Position numbers and translations under genes: made by a program | The notes under the pieces: generated by a model | Told to the model about the DNA's origin: nothing | What the model saw: only the letters and a program-made list of their open reading frames with translations | Database searches by the model: none | Assembly (NCBI RefSeq): GCF_963678795.1 | Contig: NZ_OY787453.1 | Span: 1,364,001-1,428,000, forward strand | DNA: 64,000 bases | Origin: an uncultured Methanoregula sp. | Lineage (GTDB): Archaea; Halobacteriota; Methanomicrobia; Methanomicrobiales; Methanospirillaceae | Direction of reading: 5' to 3' | Part shown: one piece after another, positions 45,324 to 57,300 of the stretch | Numbering within the stretch: the first letter of the stretch is position 1 | Layout: each line of letters starts with the position of its first letter

Positions 45324-48300
45324 ATGAATATTAAAAGTGATGCTGAAGCATTAATGCGACAGGGTATCGAACTGTATGACCTTGGACGTTTCCAGGATGC
45401 CATCGTCATGTTCGATCGGGGTCTTGCCCTCTACCCCGATCTTGCAAAAGCTCATTATTTCAAAGGAATTGCCTTATACGACCTGGGAAAATACGAAGAA
45501 TCGGTACTGGCATATGATCAGGCCATCGCCATAGATCCATCCGATTCCAATGCATGGTATAACAAAGCTGCCACTCTCGCCCAGATAGGCAGGAACGAAG
45601 AAGCCCTCGTTGCCTGCGATCGGCTGCTCTCAATAAAATACGATAATGTCGAAGCCTGGATCCTCAAAGGCATAGCTCTCTACGAACTCGGCCAGTTCAA
45701 AGAAGCGATTACTGCATACGACCATGCCCTGATGGTCGATCCCCGCCATGCAAAAGTGTATTATAACAAGGGAATTGCGCTCGCCGACCTGGGGCGTCAC
45801 CAGGAAGCCATCAACGCTTATAACAAGGCAATAGAAATTGTGCCGGATTATGCCCGGGCTTATTACAACCGGGGGATCTCTCTTTACGATCTTGGCAGGT
45901 TCGAAGAAGCCCTCGCTGCCTTTGACAAATCCTATGAAATCGACCCCGGGGATATCTGGGTCTGGTATTACCGGAGTTTCATTCTCGCAAAACAGGAATT
46001 GTTTGAAGAAGCTGTGGAAGCCTCGGAGCAATTCCTCAAGCAGGAGCCGGGTCATGCGGATATATGGACAATTAACGGCATCTCGCTGTTCAAGATCGGG
46101 CGCTATGAAGATGCGTTCAACGCTCTCGGCCAGGCCGTTTCCTTAAACGCCGGGCTCACCGATGCCTGGTATTACAAGGGTCTCGCCTGCCAGGCCCTGG
46201 ATAACTACCCGGATGCTATCGATGCATTTGACAAGACACTCGAACTGAACCCGGCAAATACCCATGCCCGGGAACAGCGCGGTATTGCCAACTACCGCAT
46301 GAAAAACTATCGCGAGGCAGTTGAGGACTTTGACCAGCTCCTTGCCCTGGAACCGGAGAATCATAATGTATGGTTCCGCAGGGGAATCTCCTGTGTCAAC
46401 CTGAGCAGGTACGAAGAGGCAATCGACTCGTTTGAAAAAGGTCTTGAAATCAAGCCGGATCATGCCGGATCATATTACTTCCGTGGCCTGGCCCTCACAA
46501 GGCTCGGTCGTCATAAAGAAGCTATTGACGAGTTCGAATCAGCGCTGAAGAACGATTCCCGCTGTTCCCTTGCAGCATACCAGGAAGGATTATCATATGC
46601 AAGCCTGGGGCGGTTCCAGGAGGCAGTCAGTGCATATGATCAGGCATTGCGAATCAACCCGGCATTCACCGAAGCCCTGTACCACAAAGGCTTCGCTCTC
46701 GCAAAACTGGGAAAGAACGATGATGCCATCCAGGAATATGACCGGACCCTGGCCTATGATCCGGGCAATGCCCAGGCATATCACCAGAAGGGACTCCAGC
46801 TTGCAAAACTCGGGCGAAACGAGGACGCTGTTGAAGCGTTTAACAAGAGTATTGAACTCAAACCGGCATATGCCCAGGCATTCTATGATAAAGGGATAGC
46901 CCTTTCAAAACTCGAACGTTTCGAGGCAGCCCTTGATGCATTCGAGCAGGCTGTAACAATCAATCCGAATTACGTCTATGCTTATTACAATCGCGGGCTT
47001 GCTCTCGTGCAGCTGAAAAAGTACGAAGAAGCAATCCGTGAATTCGATCGGGCAGTTGACATTGATCCCACGCATGTCCTCGCTCTCTACCAGCGGGGTA
47101 CCACCCTTGTTTATCTCAAACGGTACCCGGAAGCCGTCATTGCATTTGACGCGGTATTAGCCTTCTCTCCCCAGAATACCGGGGCATTGTATGAAAAAGC
47201 ACATGCCCTGTTCAGCCTGCTGCGGTACCAGGAAGCGGTTGTGGCCTTTGATGAGGCGCTTGAACAGAATCCGTCTCTTACGGAAGCCTGGCTGTTCAAG
47301 GGAATAGCCCTGGCCCATATCGGCCAGCTTGATGAAGCGATCGCTGCCTTCGATAAATGTCTTGTTCTAAAACCCCGGCTTACCGAAGCGGCAGTCCGCA
47401 AGGGCATTGCGCTTTATAACCTGGGACGACTGGACGATGCGATTGGCGTATTCAACAAGGCGCTCAACGAGACTCCCCGCGATATCTGGGCATGGTGTTA
47501 CAAAGGCCTTGCGTTGTCCTCCCTTGGCCGCTATGATGAAGCGATCCGGGCTTTTGACCGGACTCTCGAGATAAACCGGAAATGTGCCAAGGCATTTTAC
47601 GAAAAGGGAAATGCCCTGTCCCATCTCGGAAAACCCCTTGAAGCGGTAGTCTCGTATGATCAGGCTCTCGAAATCTCTCCTGACGACCCCAAGATCCTCT
47701 ACCAGAAAGGTGTTGCGCTCGCCCAGAGGGAGCGTTACGATGAAGCCATCCGTGCGTTTGAGGCTGCACTCCTGCTCGAACCCGAGAACGCATCCGGTTA
47801 TTATTACCTTGGAATATCCTACGCGGGAAGGGAACGCTACGATGATGCTATCCGTGCGTTTGAAAGTTCCCTGACTCTTGAATCCGGCAATGCACAGGCG
47901 TATCACTTCAAAGGAATTGCATTGCTCCAGAAAGAGCGTTACGAAGAAGCAATCCGCTCTTTTAAAAGTGCCCTGCAGCTTGATCCATCGAATGCATCAT
48001 CGTATTTTTACATGGGGCTTGCCTATCTCCAGGCCCGGGAGTATGAAAATGCGATCAGTACGCTTGAACAAGCTACCGGCATGGATCCGTCGCTTTCCGA
48101 CGCGTACATGTACGAGGGGTTCGCCCATTATTCCCTGGGGCGTTATGCCGAAGCTCTTCCCCTGCTTGATCGCAGCCTGACCCAGAACCCTTCGCTCATA
48201 GATGCCATGATCTGCAAAGCCGGGTCCCTTTATTTCCTTGAGCGGTACGCAGAGACGATAGAAACCGATGATCGCATCCTTTCCTTAAATCCGACTCTCA

Positions 48301-51300
48301 TCGATATCTGGATGCAGAAAGGGAACTCCCATTATCAGCTGGGGAGAAAGCAGGATTCGATCAATGCATTTTCAAAAGCTCTTGAGATAAACCCGAACCT
48401 TACTGACGCATGGATAAAAAAGGCGGAATCTCTCTTTGACCTTGGAAAGATCCAGGATGCAATAGCTGCATATACCCGGGCTCTCGATATCAATCCCTCC
48501 TTAAAGGAGATCTGGATGAAGAAAGGCGATGCCTTGAACCAGCTCGGGAAGACGGAAGATGCGATCGGGTCTTATAACAAGTCTCTTCGTATCGACCCGG
48601 ACCAGGAAGATGGCTGGATCAAGATCGGCAGGGCATTCTTTGATATCAGCCGTTATCAGGATGCCATCGATGCATTCGATAATGCCATCTCCATCAACCA
48701 GAGGAGTATCGATGCATTCTATTACAAGGGACTGGCACTCGAGAAGATCAACCGCACTGAAGAGGCGATTCATGTCTTTGAGATCCTTCTTGAGATCGAT
48801 CCCGGAAATGGGGATGCACAATATCACAAAGGCCTCGTTCTTGCCCGCATAGGCGATCACCGGAATGCTGCGCTCTCCTTTGAAAAGATGAGCGAGCTCC
48901 GCCCCGATTTTGCACAGGCATGGTATTACAAGGGAAAATCTCTCATTGAGACCGGGAAATATCCCGAAGCAATTCTTGCGTTAAACCAGGCTCTCTCGCT
49001 TGAATCATCCTATACCGAAGCCAATTATTATCTCGGTCTTGCCCTCCTCAAAACCGGCAAATTCCCTGAAGCAATCGAGGCATTTGACCGGAACCTGACT
49101 AAGGATACCAGCAATGCCCCGGGACACTTTAACCGGGGACTTGCACTTGAGAAACTGGGACGGTACGAGGAAGCGCTCGAAGCATTTGACAAGGCGCTGA
49201 TCTATGACCCGGACAATGCTCTTGCGTTTTACCACAAAGGCAAATCGTTTGCCGATCTGAACCGGCATAGCGACGCGGTTTTTGCTTTCGATAAGACTCT
49301 CCAGTTAAAACCAAAATATACTGATGCACGGCTCAGGAAAGGCATCGCGCTTTATAACATGGGACGGCGCGAAGACGCAATAACCGATTTCGATCGGACA
49401 ATCCAGCAGACTCCCAACAATTTCCTTGCCCATTACTACAAAGCACTGGCATACGAAGGCCTGCGCGATTTTTTGTCTGCTGTTGAATCTTTTGACCGTG
49501 CACTTGAGATCGATGCCAATTTCCGGGATGCGCATTTCCACAAAGGCCTCTCGCTTCTCGAAATGGAAGAATTTGGTGAAGCCCTCCTGTCGTTCGATCT
49601 GACCCTGGATATCGATCGCGAATATTCACCGGCGCATTATTACCGGGGTTTTACCATGCTGAAGCTGGGGCGGCATAAAGATGCGATCACCTCCTTTGAT
49701 CGCTGTCTTGCCCTGACACCCTCCTTTGCACCGGCGCATCTCCAGCGCGGACGTGCCCTGTATTCCCTGGAATTATACCGGGATTCGATCTATGCCTTTG
49801 ATTCAGCTCTCGAATACGATCCCTTGTCAGCAGATGCGGCCCTTTACAAATCCCTGGCCCTGCACGAGCTCGGCCAGAACGACGAGTCACTAGCTGCAAG
49901 CGAGAGAGCAATCGGGATAAGGCCTGCCTTTACGGAGGCCTGGTACAGCAAGGGCGTTGCCCTCTTTGATCTCGGGAGGTATGATGAAGCAGTTGCAGCA
50001 TATGAGCGTTCTATTGAACTGGACCCGGCCAGTGCCCAGGCAACGTATAACCGCGGACTGGCACTGATGCACCTTTCCCGCCACCAGGTAGCTGTCGAAT
50101 CATTCGATCGGGTTTTATCTCTCGTGCCACAGTTCGCCCCGGCGGTTTTTCATAAAGGAATGGCCCTTGCTTCGCTCAACCTGCACGAGGACGCGATCCG
50201 GACATTCGACACTGCTCTTGAAATAACTCCGGCAGACCCTGCAATTTTATATCAGAAAGGCGTCTCCCAGTCACGGCTGGAATACTTCGAGGATGCAATA
50301 GCCTCTTTTGATGCTGCTATTGTCCTTGATTCACGGAATGCTGATCCATTCTACCAGAAAGGATTGTGCCTGGCTGCACTGGGACGCCAGGAGGAGGCTG
50401 AAACGGCATTCAGCCAGGCTCTGGGAATTGATCCGGGCAACAATGAATCTTTGTACCACAAGGGTCTGGCCCTTGCCGAGCTGGGAAAATTCTCCGAAGC
50501 AGTTGAGGCGCTCACGCGGACCGTTGAAATCAATCCCACAATTGCCAATGCATGGCTCATACGGGGTTTCTGTCTGTTTGCCCTTGAACGATTCGCGGAA
50601 TCGGTCATCTCATACAACAAGGCAATCGAACTGGAACCCGAAAACCCCCACACATGGTTCTACAAAGGAAGAGCCCTTATCAGTCTTGGCAGCGATGACG
50701 AATCGGTTACTGCCCTGGACCGGGCGCTCTCACTTATTCCGGAGTTTGGCGAGGCATATTATTACAAGGGCGTTGCATTGTTCCGCCAGAAAAAGATGCC
50801 CGAGGCAGCACTGGCCTTTGCAGAATCAAACCGGATAATGCCGGACTTTACTGATGCATTCCGTGAAAACGGTAGGACTCTTGCAGTACTGGGACGGTAC
50901 CGGGAATCGGTTGATGCTTTTGACAAGGTTCTCTCAGTCTATCCCAAAGATCCGGTTGCTCTTTACGGGAAAGCCCGGGCATTGGATCACCTTGGTTTAT
51001 TCAGGGAAGCAATTCCCGTATATGCCCGGGTCAATCTTGTTGACAAGGATTGCGAAAGGGCATTTCTCTACAAGGGTTTTGCCCAGATGCTGACCAGCCA
51101 GTATGACGATGCGGTCGATGCCTTCACCGCTACCCTTGAGATTAACTCTTCAAATGCCGAGGCGTGGATGGAGAAGGGAAAGGCGCTTGTTCTCCTGGAA
51201 AAATATGAACAGGCTGTCGATGCATTTGACGGCTATTTATCATTAATACCTGAGTCTTTTGAAATTATCTTTGAAAAAGGACTTGCACTCTCACAACTGG

Positions 51301-54300
51301 GAAAATCTGCCGATGCGCTGGAATGCTTCACCCGAAGTATCTCCCTTGGACTTGATACCGCCAGGGTTCATGCAGAACAGGGATATTCACTCTTCATCCT
51401 GGGAAGGTTTGAAGAGACCCTTGCATCTCTCGACCGTGCACTGGCACATGATGCCAGAAATATCCATGCTCTTGTTGTCAGGGGAGATTCTCTCTTAGAA
51501 TTACAACGCTTTGAAGATTCAATTAATGCATTCGATGCCGCACTGGCTCTCGACCCGGAAAATGAACGGGCGCATTCCGGCCGCGGGGTGGCACTCTCGA
51601 AACTTGCGCGATACGAGGATGCGGTCATTGCACTGGATCATGCCCTTGAAAGCAACCATGCCAATCCCGAACTACTGTCCTGTAAAGGGTATTCCCTGTA
51701 TAAACTTGGCAGGTTCAAGGAATCTGTCGAGGCATTCGGCAAATCCTTAAAGCGGAAACCCCAGAACGTATTTACCCTGCTCTTCCGGGGAAAGGCGTAT
51801 ATCCATATCAGCCGCTGGGACGATGCACTGTCATCTTTTGAGAAAGTGATTGCTCTTGACGGGAACCATGAAGAAGCATGGTATTTCAAGGGAATTGCCC
51901 TTTCCCGCCTGCTCCGTCATGAGGACGCACTTGCGGCATTCGACCGGGCAGTCTCGCTCGATGATAACTGTGCCAGGGGATGGTATAACAAAGCAGGCGA
52001 ATTGAGTACTCTTGGCAGATATGAAGAAGCATTGCCCGCGTTTGACCGTGCAACCGGGATCGATCCGGGCTTTTACGATGCGGTCTGCCAGAAAGGCATG
52101 GCACTTTTAACTCTGGAACGATTTGATTCAGCCATAGAAGCATTTGACCAGGCACTCGCCCTGGGCCCTGGGAACGGTCTCTTGTATTACAGCCGTGGAC
52201 ATGCCCAGATGGAGCTGCAGCGGGATAATGAAGCTCTCGAATCCTATAACCGGTCAATCGGATTTGATGCGGCAAGTCCGGTTACATGGATTGAGAAAGG
52301 GGATGTGCTGTCCCGGCTCGGGAATTTCTCCGAAGCGGTTACTGCCTATGCAAAGACTCTTGAGCTGGACCCGCGCTCCGCACAGGCTGCGTTCTCACAG
52401 GGGGTTGCATTCACCTCACTTGGCAATGATGAGGAAGCCATACGATCGTTTGACCGGGCCCTTGAGATCGATTCAACCTTCATTGAAACGGCCTTCCTCA
52501 AAGGTTGCGCACTCAGCCGTCTCGGCAGGTTTTCGGAATCCATCAACGCGTTTGACTATGTTCTTGAAGGCTCCCCGTCACATGCACAGGCACATTATCA
52601 CAAAGGGCTCGTACTGCAGGAGCTGGGAAAATATGAAAAAGCCATCCGCTCCTATAAGCAGGCACTTACGAATGATTCCTCGATAACCGATGCAGTCTAC
52701 AAGACGGGTCTCTGCTATGCACTTCTTGGGAAATTTGAAAATTCCTTAAAAATGTTCAACCAGATGCTGGAAATTATCCCCGGCGATGCAGATGTATTGT
52801 TCCAGAAGGGCCGGAGTCTTGCGAAATTGTTGCGGTTCGATGAGGCTTTACTCTCCCTGGAGGAATCCCTGAATGGTGAGAACAATCATGCAGAAGTCTG
52901 GATACTGACGGGTTCCATGCATAATGAGCTGGGCCAGTATGCGGAATCAATTCAGGCATTCGACCGGGCTCTTGCCCTCGAACCGGAAAATACTGCGGCC
53001 TGGTACCGCAAAGGGAAAGCAAATCTCGACCTTGGCAACTACGAAGAATCGATATCCTGTTTAGACCGGGTATTATCGCTGGATGACCGTTGCGCAGGTG
53101 CATGGCTCAGGAAAGGAAGTTGTCTCCTTTCACTTGGTCAGTTTGAACCGGCTCTTGAATCCCTGACCCGGGCGCTGAACTTAAAACCCCAGAATGCCGG
53201 TGGCTGGTATGACCAGGGGATTGTCCTTTCCGAACTGGGGCGGTTTGATGAAGCGGTCTCCTCTTTCGATCGCGCAATTTCCATCAACCGGAAATTTACC
53301 AATGCGTGGTATGATAAAGGACTGGCGCTTGCACAACTGGGCAGAGACCGTGAATCTATCGGGGCATTTGAAAATACCAATACTATCGATCCCCGGTTCC
53401 CGGATGCATTTTACGACAAAGGTCTGGCTTTCGAGCGACTTAGCCAGCATAAGGATGCCCTTGCAGCATTCGAGATGGTAATCTCACTGAATCCCTCGCA
53501 TGTTGATGCTTTATACCACAAGGCTGTCGCGCTGTTCAGCCTGAAACAGTATGATTCTGCTGCTGTTGCATTTGGCATTGCACTTGAACTTGATCCGGAA
53601 ATATTTGACGGGTGGTACCGCCAGGGATTGTCATATATCCGTCTTGGTAATCTTGACGCCGCAATTGTCTCGTTCAACCAGGCTATCCGGATTAACCCCG
53701 GATCATACGGGGCACTGTTTGAAAAAGGATTTGTGCTGTCCCGGCAGGGGCAGTTTGAAGAAGCCGTTTCGGAGTTTGACCGGGCTCTTGCAATAGATGA
53801 TGTCCAGCGGGATGGCCAGTATGCCCGCGGACAGGCCCTTCTGGCGCTCGAGCGATATGAAGATGCCCTTGCCGCGTTTTCACGCGTGATTGAAATTGAT
53901 CCTGATTTTGCGGAGGCCCATTTCAACAAGGCAATTGTCCTGGAAAACCTGGGCCGGTACGAAGAAGAGGTCTTTGCACTGGATGGATTTTTCCAGCAGG
54001 TTCCGGATCGATCGGATGCCTGGTATCACCGCGGACTCTCACTGGAGCACCTGGGTCGCGATGAGGATGCGGTAAAATCCTTTGAGAAAGCCCGTCTGAA
54101 AGATCCGCTCAATACGGAAATCCTCATGGCTGAAGGGAAAACATTCTCCCGGCTTGGACAATTCGAGGAAGCGATCCGGATTTTTGATATTGCTCTGGCC
54201 TTCGAACCGGAACGCGGCGATTTCCTCTTTGAGAAAGGTTTCGCCCTGGCCCAACTGGGTCACCACGAACAGGCTGAGTCCGTTCTCGGGGAGGCCGATG

Positions 54301-57300
54301 CTCACCTGCCTGAGCGCTTCGAACCGTCATACTTCCGGGGCATCTCGCTCATGAACCTTGAACGGTATGCAGAAGCAGTCCATGCTTTTGATACTGCGCT
54401 GGCATTGAACGATAACGATGCCCGGATATGGTATAACAAAGGACTTTCGCTCTCCTGCCTCGGTCATCATGAGGGGGCACTGGAATCATTCGATCATGCA
54501 ATCCGCATAAATCCCGGATTATACGAGATTTACTTTGAAAAGGGACTTGAATTATCCCGGATTGCCCGGTACGAAGAAGCCGTTTCGGAGTTTGACCGGG
54601 CTCTTGCAATAGATGATGTCCAGCGGGATGGCCAGTATGCCCGCGGACAGGCCCTTCTGGCGCTCGAGCGATATGAAGACGCCCTTGCCGCGTTTTCACG
54701 CGTGATTGAAATTGATCCTGATTTCGCCGAGGCCTATTTCAATAAGGCAATTGCCTTTGAAAACCTGGCACGGTACGAAGACTCTGTCAGGACATTTGAT
54801 GATTATCTCCGGCAGGAGCCGGATCGATCGGATGCCTGGTATCACCGGGGATTGTCGCTGGAGCACCTCGGGCGCGATGAGGATGCTGTTGACTCATATG
54901 ATACAGCCCGCCAGAAAGATCCGCAGAATGCAGAGATCCTCATGTCTGAAGGAAAAACACTCTCCCGGCTCGGTCAGTACGCGGAAGCAATCCGTATTTT
55001 TGATCTTGCGCTGATTATTAAGCCGGAACAGGGGGAACTCCTGTTCGAGAAAGGTTTTGCTCTTTCTCGTCTCGGTCGTCATGATCAGGCAGAACCCGTT
55101 CTCAGGCAGGCGGTTCTTCACCTGCCCGATCAATTCGAACCTGCATTCCTCCAGGGGATATCCCTCATGAATCTTGGCCGGTATGCAGAGGCAGTCCCGG
55201 CATTTGATACAGCCCTTGCATTTGATGAAAACAATCCTGAAATATGGTATAACAAAGGACTTTCCCTGGCCCGCACCGGACATCATGAAGAAGCGATCGA
55301 GTCATTTGACCAGGTCCTGAAACTCCATCCCGAAGATACCGAAACACTCATGGAACGGGGACGATCGTACTATATCCTGGAAAAATTTGACGATGCAGTC
55401 CATTCTTTCGATGAGGTTCTGCAGACGGCAGATGATCATGCAGCGGCCTGGTACGAGAAGGGGCTTGCACTCTATCACCTTAAGCGGTATGCCGATGCAA
55501 TAGCATCCTTAAACCGGACTCTTGCGCTTGATCCCGGAAATCATGATGCAATGTACCATCATGCGCTCTCATATTCAGCACTTGGCAGGTTTGCTGAAGC
55601 TATCGAATCTTTCCACCAGCTGCTTACCCTGACTCCCGATAATGCCGATGCATGGTACGAACAGGGTGTTGCGCTCGCTCAGATTAACCGCCATATGGAT
55701 GCCGTATCCGCATTTGATAATGCAGTCAATATACGACCGGATTATTTCGACGGGCTGTATATGAGAGCACGTTCACTGGATATCAGTGGCAAGAACGAGG
55801 ATGCAATTGAAGGATATAACCGGGTCCTTGCGCTCCAGCCCCTTCATGTCCCCTCGCTTCATTTCAAGGGTGCGGCTCTTGTGCGGCTGAATCATAATGA
55901 AGAAGCAATAAAAGTATTCGACCGGGCACTTGAGATCGATCCTTCCTACACCGAAGCGCTCTTTGATAAGGGCCGTGCTCTTGCCTCCCTGAAAATGTAC
56001 CGCGAGGCAGTCAAGACCTTTGACAAAGCGCTGAGTATTGAGAAAAATTATGCCGATGTTTACTATCACAAAGCTCTTGCCCTTTCCAGTCTCGGGCGGC
56101 ACGATGAGGCTATTGTTGCCCTGAACAAGAATATCGATCTTGATGCAGATAATGAACAGGCCTACTATCACAAAGGACTGGAGTTGAGCGAGATTGGGCG
56201 ACACACCGATGCAATAGAAGCATTCGACCGGGTTATCCAACTCCGACCCAAATCCATCGAGTCCTGGTTGCACCGGGGCATGGTTCTTTCCCAGGTCGGT
56301 AAGTACAACGAGGCTATTGAATCCTATATCAAAACCCTTGAGATCGATCCTATGAATGCAGAGGCCTGGTATCTCAAGGGCAGTGCCCTGTATGCACTGA
56401 ACCGGTACGAAGATGCCATTGATGCGTTCGACCAGGCACTGGAGATAAAATCCGATTATGTACCGGCATATTTCGACAAGGGCCGGGCACTGTACGACAT
56501 GAAGACCTACAAAGAAGCGGTCGTCTCCTTTGATAATGCCCTCAGAATCCAGCCAAAGTATGTCGAAGCCCTGTACTATAAGGGAATAGCACTGACCCGG
56601 CTCTTCCGGTATGATGAAGCCCTCAGTGCTTTTGATCAGGCACTGAAGATCCGTCCCAATTTTGGCCATGTCTGGACCGGAAAAGGTATAGCCCTGTCCT
56701 CTCTAAGGAAAGACGAGGATGCAATCAGTTTCTTCCATAAGGCACTCGGGATTGATTCAAAAGATGCCCTTGCCAGTTATTATCTCGGGGTCTCCTACCT
56801 GCGGCTCGGCAAGTACCATGACGCCATCAAGAATTTTGAGACAGCACTCATCCAGCGCCCCAAGTGTGCGGAAGGATATTACCAGAAAGGACGGGCACTT
56901 GCCATGCTCTCCATGAATCATGAAGCACTTGCAGCATATGACCGGGCCCTCCTGTTAAAAGAAGAGTTCTCCGAAGCCTGGCTGTACCGTGGAATCTCTC
57001 ATGCCAGCCTGAATGATTATGAAAAAGCGCTTGAGGATTATGATCATGCCCTGTCCCTGAACAGCCAGTATGCTGCCCCGCACCTGTTCCGGGGAATCGC
57101 GCTTATCAAACTGAAGCGCTATAATGAATCTCTCGAAGCCATCGATAAGGCGCTGGTACTCAACCCGGAATATACAGAAGCCTATTATTACCGTGGACTT
57201 GCCCTGCTCCAGCAGGAACAGTATGACAAAGCTATCAATGCTTTCGACCAGGCACTGGGTATCAATGACCGGTACGCAGAGGCTTACTACAACAAAGGGG

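Noticed and set aside
55773..56669. 298-residue minus-strand frame inside the giant TPR gene
   Set aside because: Mirror frame caused by the codon regularity of TPR repeats. No independent support.
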